In this document: one piece after another, positions 14,885 to 23,208 of the stretch | Layout: each line of letters begins with the position of its first letter | Numbering within the stretch: position 1 is the first letter of the stretch | Source: JBCCMF01 sp038747545 | Lineage (GTDB): Bacteria > Bacteroidota > Rhodothermia > Rhodothermales > JBCCMF01 | Assembly (NCBI GenBank): GCA_038747545.1 | Contig: JBCDJT010000003.1 | Location: 25,735-89,734 of the forward strand | Direction of reading: 5' to 3' | Length of the DNA: 64,000 bases | Notes under the pieces: generated by a model | What the model saw: only the letters and a program-made list of their open reading frames with translations | Told to the model about the DNA's origin: nothing | Database searches by the model: none | Position numbers and translations under genes: made by a program

Positions 14885-15955
14885 TCACTCGGACCCCGGC
14901 GGTTGCCACGTGAAAGCTAATATACTCGGCGTAGGTGCCGTCAGGGCGACTACCAACTCAAACCCACCATCGCTCCGCACCCGTGCGTCAAGGTCCTGGA
15001 CTTGATGCTGCGAGTTGACCCGCGGGTCTGGTTCAACGAGGCGATACTGCAATCGACCGTCCTGATCGAACACGTCGATGTAGAGCCAACCGGGACGGCT
15101 GTTGAGCGCAAAGAGATATGGCCCAGCAGGCGCGGCGGACGCACTCAACAGCGGAGGCCCCTGCCGGACTCTGCCTCCGGTAAAGAAGGTACGACTTCGT
15201 GCTAGCATTGGGGAGTCAAAGCCAAAGAGTGCTAGCGAGTCTAGCGGAGCGCTCGGCTGGATAATGTCAACTATGGGACGGAAGCCCGATAGGCTTAGCA
15301 GCGAGTCGCCCCAGATGCGTAACAACCCAGCTTGGCGGAAGCGATTTCCAGACAGCGGGAACTGCTCAAGTTCACGCCCCTGGCTGTCAAGGCGAGCTAC
15401 GTATCCGTCGATCGTCTCGCCCACAGCCTTGAAGTAAAAGCCGTCCTGATCGGCAGCGCCCCAGGTGAGTAGGCCCTCAAGGCTAAGGTCGTACGGTACG
15501 TCAACGCGCTCTTCTACCAGCCCATCCACCAAGACGTCGAAGCGTAACGCAGGCGGATTGTAGACTACCAAACTATCACCCCGCCAGCCTGCCAGGTAGG
15601 GGGCCTCAAAGTCGCCTACCCACCACTCCTCGGCAAAGTCACCCTGTGATGTCCAGATAAAGATTCGCTGCCGCTCAACGTCAGTAGCATAGACACGTCC
15701 GTCTGGGCCGAACCGCACCGTCCGTGGGAATTTGAGCGTATAGTCTGGCGTCTGGGTGGCTACCCAAGTTGCGACGAGTGTATCGACTGGGAGAGACTGG
15801 GCGAAGCTCCGAGACAGGGAGTCTGCAGGGAAGAGATCTCTTGGCTCTTCGCGCTGGCACGACCCTGGGAAACACCCTGCAAGAGGCAGGACGAGAAGGA
15901 CGAGAAGTATAGACCACCCATGCGGGAGGCGGGTAAACGTGTTGTGCATGTGCAT
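14885..15955 (-). CDS. Six-bladed beta-propeller lipoprotein
   Basis: A 356-residue lipoprotein. The N-terminus has a charged start, a hydrophobic stretch (ILLVLLVLPLAGC) and a lipobox Cys at about residue 28. The mature part has repeated strand patterns of NHL/six-bladed propeller type, such as VRFGPDGRVYATDVERQRIFIW and IDVFDQDGRLQYRLV, with short DG turns. Such proteins bind ligands or surfaces, and no enzyme motif is visible. It lies about 60 bases upstream of the SLBB gene in position but is transcribed in the same direction as the wzc-slbb pair, after them, so it could belong to the same exopolysaccharide locus (inference). Confidence 0.65.
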   Translation of the reverse strand: MHMHNTFTRLPHGWSILLVLLVLPLAGCFPGSCQREEPRDLFPADSLSRSFAQSLPVDTLVATWVATQTPDYTLKFPRTVRFGPDGRVYATDVERQRIFIWTSQGDFAEEWWVGDFEAPYLAGWRGDSLVVYNPPALRFDVLVDGLVEERVDVPYDLSLEGLLTWGAADQDGFYFKAVGETIDGYVARLDSQGRELEQFPLSGNRFRQAGLLRIWGDSLLSLSGFRPIVDIIQPSAPLDSLALFGFDSPMLARSRTFFTGGRVRQGPPLLSASAAPAGPYLFALNSRPGWLYIDVFDQDGRLQYRLVEPDPRVNSQHQVQDLDARVRSDGGFELVVALTAPTPSILAFTWQPPGSE

Positions 15956-16016
15956 CCTCTGTCATTCAGCAGAAAGATAGGATGCATCGTGGGTAGTCAG
16001 GCGTGAAAATATAACG

Positions 16017-16547
16017 TCACCTGCGGAAGAGGGTGACAATGAGCGTGATGACGGACGCCGAGGTAGAGACCGCTGTAAAGGCATTTTGCCAGCGAAAGAG
16101 CTCGCGTGTCTCAATGAAGACCGACAACACGTCACCGTCGGCTAGTGGCATATCGGAAGTGAGTGGCTGAATGGTTTCTTGCATCTCCTGCTCAAACACG
16201 ACCTGCGTTTCGCCAGAGGCCAGAGGACGACTCAGCACGACATAAATCGTACGGCGTGTTCGGTTATCCTTTTCCCGAATGATTGGACCACCAGTGTAGG
16301 CAAAAAGCTCTCTGAGCGTTGTGCCTTGCTTGATGGTGTAAGAGCCTGGAAACCGAAGGAGTCCGGTGGCACTCGCGGTAATGGTGAGGTCGGTATCTTC
16401 AGTATAGTCGAACACGCCTGCCGTACCATACCGTGACCGCTCAAAGTCGATAAGACCCGGATTTTGGGCACTAATGTCAAAAGATAGACTAACGCACATT
16501 AGGAGAGCAGTGGCAGAGACTAGCTCTTTGCGAAAAAGATGGAGCAT
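16017..16547 (-). CDS. Secreted SLBB-domain protein, polysaccharide-export related
   Basis: A 176-residue protein with a signal peptide (residues 1-28), a beta-grasp SLBB-like domain (LRFPGSYTIKQGTTLRELFAYTGG) and a C-terminal hydrophobic helix before FRR. Wza-type outer-membrane export proteins contain a Poly_export domain followed by SLBB domains. Here the Poly_export part is absent, so this is not a complete Wza. It follows the tyrosine autokinase by 15 bases on the same strand and is probably co-transcribed with it. It may be an accessory soluble or inner-membrane partner of the export machine, with the true channel encoded elsewhere. Confidence 0.7.
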   Translation of the reverse strand: MLHLFRKELVSATALLMCVSLSFDISAQNPGLIDFERSRYGTAGVFDYTEDTDLTITASATGLLRFPGSYTIKQGTTLRELFAYTGGPIIREKDNRTRRTIYVVLSRPLASGETQVVFEQEMQETIQPLTSDMPLADGDVLSVFIETRELFRWQNAFTAVSTSASVITLIVTLFRR

Positions 16548-16562
16548 TGGTTATTTATGGTT

Positions 16563-18884
16563 TTATACGGCTTTTTTGTCGCCATAGTAGTCGTAGTACC
16601 CGTAGCCATAGCCATACCCGTAGCCGTAGCTTCCGTAGGCTTCCTTAGGGTCAAAGCGGTTAAGTACAACGCCTGTAGCTTGGACGCCCACACTCAACAG
16701 CGCGTCGCGGCTGCCCTGCAGGGAGTGCCACACTGTTTTCTTGGCCGAACAGACGAGCACGGTAGCATCGCAGTACGGAGCGAGCAGCAGGGCATCGGTC
16801 ACGGCAAGCACGGGGGGGGAGTCCAGAATGATGACATCGAACTCTTGCCTGACACGCACCAGGAAGTCACGCATCTTCCGAGAACCAAGGATCTCGGCGG
16901 GATTGGGTACGCTCTTCCCACTGGGCAACATGTACAGGTCCTCGACAGTAGTCTCGAAGGTCCCCCATGCAATTTGCGACGGATTGAACAAGGCCTCCAC
17001 CAAGCCGGGCTCACGGGGAAGGCCCAGCACCTTGTGGGCGGTTGAGCGGCGAAGGTCGGCGTCAATGTAGAGCGTACGGCGGCCAGACTGGGCCATGATG
17101 ACCGCCAAGTTAGAGGAGATCGACGTCTTGCCCTCGCCAGGGCCAGAACTGGTGACAATAATGGTCTGGACAGGCTTATCGGGGCGGCTGAATTGCAGGT
17201 TAGTACGCAGACGACGGAACGATTCAGAGGCCGGTGATAAGGGATTGAGCAAAGAGATGAGTGTGGTGCTGTAACCCCGACCATCAATGGTGACCGTATC
17301 CTTGCCCTGGAAGTCAGCCTTGATAATCTTCTCAAGGCTCGGTACCACCCCCATCACGGTGTAACCTCTTTTGCGAAGATCATCGGGGCGCAAAATGCGA
17401 TTATCAAGGGTGGAGCGCCCAATCGCTAGTGCTAGGCCGAGTAGGATCCCTAACATGCCACCCATGGCTAAGTTGAGCGCTTTACGTGGCCGCACAGGCT
17501 GCTCTGGGACAACAGCCTCGTCAATAATACGCACATAGCCCAGCTCACTCTGCTCAGCTACCTGGGCTTCTTGGAAGCTCGTGGCAAATTGGAGGAGGAT
17601 CTCGCGCTTGAACTCCCGGTCTTCCTGCAGGCGCTGGAGTATGAGCTCTTTCTCTGGGACTTGGGCTAAGCGGGCCTGCAGGTTATCGAGCTCAGCCTCA
17701 AGTACATCGCGGCTTGCCTGCAGGCTACTGAGGGAAATCGTCTCCGTCAACATCTCTCGGCGAAGCTCTTTGATCACGTCTATCTGACTGCCCTGGCCGC
17801 CCATCACATCAATGCGATTGCTCTCGAAGAGGTCTTCCACAAACTGGTCAGAGAGGGCAGCTACATCAGCCTGAAGTCGTTCTATCTGCTGGATTAGAGC
17901 AAGTGTGTCCTCGTCCAATTCTGGGGCGTCACGCAACTGAGGATTGGCAGCATACTTCTGATTCAATGTGCTAGTGAGATTTGCAATCTCGCGTTGAAGC
18001 TGCTCAATCGTGAGCATGTCCCCATTGGAGATGGAGTTGGAGAGCTCAGGGATAAGCATGTTGATCTGCCGTTCCAGCCCTGCCTTTGCAGCCTGTGCCC
18101 GCACAAACTCGGTTTCGGTGCTGTAGAGCTGTTGGTTGAGCTGCTGGATCTGTTGCAGTAGGACACCTGCTTCTTGACCGGGCGCGATGACCTGCTGACG
18201 ATCAAGGAAGTTGACCAAGTCATTTTCGGCAAGGCTAAACTCTTCTCGGAAGTCCTCCACAATGTCTTCCAGTTGCTCACGTGCCGCCTGCATGCGTTCC
18301 CGGCTGGTCGTACGGTTGTATTCTTCGAACTCAGTTGCGACGGTCGTGGCTATGAACGCCGCCTCCTCAGGGATAGTACTTGTGGCTACAACCTTGATCA
18401 GGTCTACATCGCGACCTAGGGGCGAGACAGCGATATAATTTTTCAGGCGCTCCGCGACATCGAGTGTGGTCAAGGCGCGGTCTTCCATGGGCTCAAGGAT
18501 GGAAAGGACCTGCGGGGTGCCCGGTACCTGCTGCATGGCAAGCAACTCATCGGCAACGGCGAGCCGGATCTTCCGTGAGCGGATCACTTCGATTTCGTTG
18601 CCTACGTTGCTGTTGCCAAGCTCGAGGCCGAGCGCTTCGCTGAGCTGCGGGCCACTGGAGCCGTCATCGATCAGCATAAGACTCTCGGCTTCATACTCAG
18701 GAGCCACGGTAAACGTGTACAGGGCAGTGACCGAGACGACACCTATGAAGGCGGCCAAGATGAGCCATTTGCCTTTGAGCAGCATGTCGAGGATCTCGCC
18801 TAAGCTGATCTCACCATCGTCGATGGATTGGCTAGTAGGAGGCAACTGGTTTAATTCAGGGGGTACTGCGTCGAGTCGGGCCAT
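16563..18884 (-). CDS. Wzc-type tyrosine autokinase / polysaccharide co-polymerase
   Basis: A 773-residue inner-membrane protein. It has a Wzz-type chain-length domain with membrane segments at about 39-60 and 468-488 and a long coiled-coil periplasmic part between them. The cytoplasmic BY-kinase domain has Walker A GPGEGKTS (581-588, Lys586), Walker A' LYIDADLRR (605-613) and Walker B VIILDSPP (684-691). The tail from about 750 carries ten tyrosines in alternating Gly-Tyr pairs (YGYGYGYGYGYYDYY), the autophosphorylation cluster typical of Wzc. It controls exopolysaccharide chain length and export. It is first in a pair with the SLBB gene. No glycosyltransferases or polymerase are adjacent. 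Confidence 0.92.
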   Translation of the reverse strand: MARLDAVPPELNQLPPTSQSIDDGEISLGEILDMLLKGKWLILAAFIGVVSVTALYTFTVAPEYEAESLMLIDDGSSGPQLSEALGLELGNSNVGNEIEVIRSRKIRLAVADELLAMQQVPGTPQVLSILEPMEDRALTTLDVAERLKNYIAVSPLGRDVDLIKVVATSTIPEEAAFIATTVATEFEEYNRTTSRERMQAAREQLEDIVEDFREEFSLAENDLVNFLDRQQVIAPGQEAGVLLQQIQQLNQQLYSTETEFVRAQAAKAGLERQINMLIPELSNSISNGDMLTIEQLQREIANLTSTLNQKYAANPQLRDAPELDEDTLALIQQIERLQADVAALSDQFVEDLFESNRIDVMGGQGSQIDVIKELRREMLTETISLSSLQASRDVLEAELDNLQARLAQVPEKELILQRLQEDREFKREILLQFATSFQEAQVAEQSELGYVRIIDEAVVPEQPVRPRKALNLAMGGMLGILLGLALAIGRSTLDNRILRPDDLRKRGYTVMGVVPSLEKIIKADFQGKDTVTIDGRGYSTTLISLLNPLSPASESFRRLRTNLQFSRPDKPVQTIIVTSSGPGEGKTSISSNLAVIMAQSGRRTLYIDADLRRSTAHKVLGLPREPGLVEALFNPSQIAWGTFETTVEDLYMLPSGKSVPNPAEILGSRKMRDFLVRVRQEFDVIILDSPPVLAVTDALLLAPYCDATVLVCSAKKTVWHSLQGSRDALLSVGVQATGVVLNRFDPKEAYGSYGYGYGYGYGYYDYYGDKKAV

Positions 18885-19118
18885 TCCAGATAGGCGTTGA
18901 GGCCACCGAGCGCGGTCAGAAGAGAGCTACGGTAGTCCAGCAATGAACAGTTGACGAATGATACTCAGGAGGGGACCCTTTGCGAGACGAATGGTGAAGT
19001 TTAACGGCGCAAAGGACACATGCTATATGAAGCAAGCTACGCAAATTTCACGGTCGTCGTTCACAATATCAACGGTGGGGTGTGATAAAACGACGAGTTT
19101 CGCAAGGACGGCGGCTGA

Positions 19119-19754
19119 TCAGTCATCGAGCGTACGGGCAGCGCCAAAGACGCCAAACAAGACGGTAAACTCAACAAAGGGCGCACGCAGCATGGCATCG
19201 GTGATGCCATTGAGGTTAGCGCCCTGTACAAAGCGGTAGCCTGCAGCTACCTCGGCACGCAGGTTGGGCGTGAAGTTGACCGTGACGTGAGGTGTCAGCT
19301 CTGCTACTGAGAAGGACGCCTGCACGTCAACAAACCTAAAGCTTGTAGTGCCGCGGCCGAGGAGCGTACGCACCCCGGCGTGGAAAATTCGGTCGGTACG
19401 GAGCACATAACCCAGCTCTATGCCGCCGTAGCGCAGGTTGAGTGCGCGGAGGGCATTGTCGACATTGACCTCGGGCGAGGCAAACGCTAGGCTATGGACG
19501 CCCGCCCCCAGCGTAACCGCATGCTGGGCGCCCAAACGCATCGATACGCCGCCACGTCCCCCAAAAAACAACACGGTATCATCGTCGATAGTCGAAAGAC
19601 GCAGGCTGGGCCCTGCAAACCCCCCGATTGTAGGTTGTGCATGACTGGGTGAGGCGACAGCCGCGAGTAGGACACAGCCGAGCAGTACAGCGCTTAATGA
19701 GGAGGCGGGTAGCTGAGGGACAACGGATTCGGCATGCTCTTGAGGGCAACGCAT
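19119..19754 (-). CDS. Small outer-membrane beta-barrel-like protein, unrecognised
   Basis: A 211-residue protein with a signal peptide (VLLGCVLLAAVASPSHAQ, ending near residue 40). The mature sequence of about 170 residues has alternating polar and hydrophobic strands rich in Gly and aromatic residues (GGFAGPSLRLS, FFGGRGGVSMRLG, YGGIELGYVLRT, VTVNFTPNLRAEVAAGYRF), which is the pattern of an eight-stranded barrel of the OmpA/OmpX size class. It ends shortly after FTVLFGVFG. No specific family could be named. The start was set at the ATG at 19752-19754 because the longer frame upstream is not signal-like. Confidence 0.55.
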   Translation of the reverse strand: MRCPQEHAESVVPQLPASSLSAVLLGCVLLAAVASPSHAQPTIGGFAGPSLRLSTIDDDTVLFFGGRGGVSMRLGAQHAVTLGAGVHSLAFASPEVNVDNALRALNLRYGGIELGYVLRTDRIFHAGVRTLLGRGTTSFRFVDVQASFSVAELTPHVTVNFTPNLRAEVAAGYRFVQGANLNGITDAMLRAPFVEFTVLFGVFGAARTLDD

Positions 19755-19849
19755 AGGGGTAGAGGGTTGACGAGGATGGGTGGCGGTGGAATTACCCCAC
19801 TTCAGCGGACAATGGTTCGCTTGAATCGGTGATGGATTGATGATACTGC

Positions 19850-20330
19850 TTTTCGAGTGCCAGTGGAGTGGCACTTCACGCTGGGGCCGGATGTGGCGCA
19901 GCGGGAGGCAGGGCAAACGCCACCCCAGCAGAGGCTGACGGTTAGCAATCCCCGGCACCGAAGCCCTCACGCTCCGCTTCGACCTATGTAACCGGGTGGA
20001 CTTCAGCCTAGTGATCGACGGCTTCGCGTAGACGCAGGACCCGCAGATGTGCTACGCGGAGCCGCCTGGTGATCCGGCTGACCTGACCCCGAGCGGCGGG
20101 CCGATCGACTTCGGCGATGTGCCTGCAGGGTACACGCGGCGGCTGGACTACCGCATCGCCAACCGAGGCGAAGAGGACCTGACGCTCAGCTACGCCTTCG
20201 AGAGCGACTGGCCGGAGGTCTACAGCTCTTGCTCAATGAGGAGCCGGTCGATTCCACGGGCGAAGCGCTGGTGCTGGCCGAGGACGACTCGGTGCGGCTG
20301 AGCGGGACAGCACGCTTCCAGGCAGCTTAC
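19850..20330 (+). pseudogene. Decayed gene for a secreted beta-sandwich protein
   Basis: Three protein-like segments lie in different plus-strand frames. The first reads VPVEWHFTLGPDVAQ from about 19855. The second reads EALTLRFDLCNRVDF, meets an in-frame TAG at about 20029, and then continues through DFGDVPAGYTRRLDYRIANR. The third, about 20230-20330, reads LLLNEEPVDSTGEALVLAED in another frame. The middle segment resembles the choice-of-anchor/ASPM-SPD-2-Hydin type of immunoglobulin-like domain ('DFGDVPAG...'). At least one stop and two frameshifts interrupt it, and the end runs into the convergent HD gene. It is a remnant of a secreted adhesin-like gene. Assembly error cannot be excluded. 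Confidence 0.55.
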
Positions 20331-21625
20331 GCCACGAGTGGCAAATCGAGCTGTACAAACTTGGGGTAGCACAGGTAAGTGCGCTCCTCTTTGGCCGTGA
20401 GCGCGTCCATGCCATGCGCATCGGCGGAGACGCTGAGCTCGCGGATGGTGCCGTCGCGGTCCAGGATGGCGATGGAGTCACGTGAGGCGGCATAGGCGGC
20501 GTGCCGCGAGGTGTCGAGGTGGAGGTAGGAGGCGGCATCGTGCCACGCCGTGTCGCGGTGGCTCAGGCCGCGCTGCACGAGCCCGTCGGCCACGACCTGT
20601 TGCCACGCCGCCAGTTGATCGGGCGTCGGTGCTTCGCCGAGGTAGGCCACGCGGAAGAAGTCGCGCTCGATGAACCGCCGCGACAAGTCGCGCAGCACCG
20701 GGTCATCGTGGTGCATCCATTGCTTGATGCTGAACAGCACATCCGAGTCGTCCAGGGTGCGGTACTGCTCCAGCACATCGTCCCGGTGGATGTCGGCGCC
20801 CGTGAGGCGGTGCTCCAGGAAGAACAGGAAGTTGCGGGCGCACCCGTCCAGGCTCGCGCCGCGCTCCTCGCCCAAGTGCCACCGTACCCGCCGGATGATG
20901 GCGCGCAGCAGATGGTCGCCCGCCAGCACGGTTTTGTGGAGGTACACCTGCCAGTACATCAGCCGCCGCGCCAGCACGAAGTTCTCGACGGCGTAGATGC
21001 CCTTGGCCTCGATCACGATCCGCGAGTTCGGCCCGCCCTCCAGCGGGTCCACCCGCATCGTCTTGATGAGCCGCTGCACGCCGATCGCGCCCTCAGCCAC
21101 GCCCGCGTAGAACGTGTCGCGGCGCAGGTAGTCCAGCCGGTCCATGTCGAGCTGGCTGGAGATGAGCTGGTGAAAGAACGGGCGCGCATACGTGCCGTCG
21201 AAGATGGCCAGCGCCATGTCGAGCGCGCCGCCAAACCGCGCGTTGAGGTCCACCAGCATGCGGCGGCTCATGTGCTCGTGGTGGAAGTCGGCAATGAGCT
21301 CGTGCTCCAGCGTGTGCGAGAACGGCCCGTGGCCCAGGTCGTGCAGCAGCGCCACCGCCTGCGCAGCCAACGCCTCCTCGCGGCTGATGGGCGTGCCCTT
21401 CTCGGCGAGGTGGTTGACGGCGTCTTGCATGAGCGCCGTTGCGCCTAGCGCGTGCCCGAACCGCGTGTGCTCGGCGCCGGGGAAGACGAGGTAGCCCACG
21501 CCTAGCTGCCGGATGCGGCGGAGGCGCTGCACCTCGGGCGTTTGGATCAGGTCAAAGATGAGCTGCCGCGGCACCGAGATGAAGCCGTGGACGGGGTCGG
21601 AAAAGATTTTGAAGCGCGGCGCCAC
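20327..21625 (-). CDS. HD-superfamily nucleotide phosphohydrolase
   Basis: A 432-residue cytoplasmic protein of the SAMHD1/dGTPase-like HD group, like B. subtilis YwfO. The metal site is clear: HTRFGHALG (His53, His58), LLHDLGHGPFSH (His95, Asp96) and SSQLDMDRLDYL (Asp near 160). These enzymes hydrolyse dNTPs or related phosphate substrates, and the exact substrate is not evident. The start is a GTG at 21625. The protein would begin APRFKIFSDPVHGFI, the usual N-terminus of the family, so the GTG is favoured. It is divergent from the deacetylase gene, with only 34 bases between the starts. Confidence 0.88.
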   Translation of the reverse strand: MAPRFKIFSDPVHGFISVPRQLIFDLIQTPEVQRLRRIRQLGVGYLVFPGAEHTRFGHALGATALMQDAVNHLAEKGTPISREEALAAQAVALLHDLGHGPFSHTLEHELIADFHHEHMSRRMLVDLNARFGGALDMALAIFDGTYARPFFHQLISSQLDMDRLDYLRRDTFYAGVAEGAIGVQRLIKTMRVDPLEGGPNSRIVIEAKGIYAVENFVLARRLMYWQVYLHKTVLAGDHLLRAIIRRVRWHLGEERGASLDGCARNFLFFLEHRLTGADIHRDDVLEQYRTLDDSDVLFSIKQWMHHDDPVLRDLSRRFIERDFFRVAYLGEAPTPDQLAAWQQVVADGLVQRGLSHRDTAWHDAASYLHLDTSRHAAYAASRDSIAILDRDGTIRELSVSADAHGMDALTAKEERTYLCYPKFVQLDLPLVA

Positions 21626-21659
21626 GGCGTACCTTGTCGGTCAATCAGTTATCCCTGCG

Positions 21660-23111
21660 ATGAGCGCGCCGCAAGATACTCGAAACCCGTCCGCAAACCC
21701 ATCGCTAGTGCCCGAGGGGCAGGCGCTGCGCTGCGCAACGATGGTGCCCGCGCCGTTCGAGGCCGCCGCGCGCTACGCCATCGAGATGCTGCTGCTCCCG
21801 CTGCACCTCGCACCGCACTGGGTGGAGGTGACGGATGCCGATCTCGACCTCGCCTACGTCGTCGAGCCCGAAGCTGCCATCGACGCCACAGTCGTGTTGC
21901 GCGGCCAACCTGAGACCTGGGCTTACTTCGCCAAGCACGAGCCGTACTCCGAGGCGCCGCTCGGCTGGGTAGAGCATGGAGGCGACCGCGCCCCCGTCCT
22001 CTTCGCCCAAGCCGACGGCGAGGCGCCCGACTGGGTGGCGTGCGCGTTCTTCTGGCTCGCGGGCTGGCAGGAGCACGTCATTGCCGCGCGCGATGAGCAC
22101 GACCGCTTTCCGTACGCGGCCTCGTATCAGGCGCGCTGGGGCACCGTCAGGGTGCCCGTGGTGGATGTGTACCGGGCGCTCTGGCAGACTGAGCTGGAAG
22201 CAGCGGGGTTGCCTGTGCAGCCACGCCAATGGGACGGGCGCGAGTGGGCGCTGGCCTCCACGCACGACATCGACTACGTCCGCAAGTGGCGCCCCGGCAT
22301 CGTCTACCGGGAGAGCGTTGAGTACCTGCTGCTGAATCACCGCGAGGTCTCGCTGCCCGAGCGGCTGCGCCGGTTCGGGCAGGCCATGCGTATGGCGACC
22401 ACGCAGCCCGACCCGTGCCGCACCGCGCTGTTTCGGATCGCCGAGGAGGTGAAGCAGCGCGGCGGTACCGCCACCTACTACCTCAAAGCTGCCGCACGGC
22501 ACGACCGCGACGTCGGCTACCGCCTGCCGCCGCTCCGTCGCTTCCTGCAGCACCTGCTCGCCGACGGCTTCGAGGTCGGCCTGCACCCCAGCTACCTCTC
22601 GCACACCGACGCCGCCTTCGTCGAGGAAGAGAAAGCTCGGCTAGAAGCGGTGCTTGAGGCGCCCCTCACATCCATCCGGCAGCACTACCTCCGCTACGAC
22701 CCCCGCCGCACCCCAGCGATGCAGGCCGCCACAGGCTTCCGCATCGACTCGACGCTGGGCTTTGCGCGCCACGAAGGCTTCCGGCACGGCACCTGCCAGC
22801 CCTTCCGCCTCTTCGATGTAGAACAGATGGCCCCGCTGGACCTGTGGGAGCTGCCGCTGTGCCTCATGGAGGGCACGCTCTTCGTGCTGCGCGAGTTGTC
22901 GGCACCGGATGCGTGGGCGGCCACCAAGCACCTGCTCGAAACCGTGCAGCGCTACCGAGGCGTAGCCGTCATGCTGTGGCACAACGACCTGTGGGACGAC
23001 CTCGACTTCCCCGAGTGGGGGCCGCACTTTCTCCGCACGCTGGACTACGCCTGCGACCAACGTGCGCGCCTTGAATGTAACGTTCAACTGTTACGGTCGT
23101 GGAAAACATAA
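21660..23111 (+). CDS. Polysaccharide deacetylase-like protein
   Basis: A 483-residue protein without a signal peptide. The N-terminal 200 residues are a poorly recognised alpha/beta region. From about 205 the NodB-like deacetylase pattern appears: WALASTHDIDYVRKWRPG with the metal-binding Asp pair, ATYYLKAA, FEVGLHPSYLSHTD with a His, and a C-terminal VAVMLWHNDLWDD with the catalytic His. Bacteroidota proteins of this build sit in surface-polysaccharide loci. The ATG at 21660 was preferred because the upstream frame is antisense to the HD gene start. The bacteriophytochrome gene follows 97 bases later on the same strand. Confidence 0.75.
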   Translation: MSAPQDTRNPSANPSLVPEGQALRCATMVPAPFEAAARYAIEMLLLPLHLAPHWVEVTDADLDLAYVVEPEAAIDATVVLRGQPETWAYFAKHEPYSEAPLGWVEHGGDRAPVLFAQADGEAPDWVACAFFWLAGWQEHVIAARDEHDRFPYAASYQARWGTVRVPVVDVYRALWQTELEAAGLPVQPRQWDGREWALASTHDIDYVRKWRPGIVYRESVEYLLLNHREVSLPERLRRFGQAMRMATTQPDPCRTALFRIAEEVKQRGGTATYYLKAAARHDRDVGYRLPPLRRFLQHLLADGFEVGLHPSYLSHTDAAFVEEEKARLEAVLEAPLTSIRQHYLRYDPRRTPAMQAATGFRIDSTLGFARHEGFRHGTCQPFRLFDVEQMAPLDLWELPLCLMEGTLFVLRELSAPDAWAATKHLLETVQRYRGVAVMLWHNDLWDDLDFPEWGPHFLRTLDYACDQRARLECNVQLLRSWKT

Positions 23112-23208
23112 CGCCGTATTTTTGGGGTCAGCCGAACTGCGGCTTAGACCCCACCCGACGGTCAGCCCCTCTGTAGTTTCTGGAGCGCCTCACATACCGG
23201 TCACCATT

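Noticed and set aside
16584..16635. Short tandem pattern of GTAGCC/CATAGC units
   Set aside because: It is the codon pattern of the Gly-Tyr tail of the Wzc-type kinase, not a DNA repeat in its own right.
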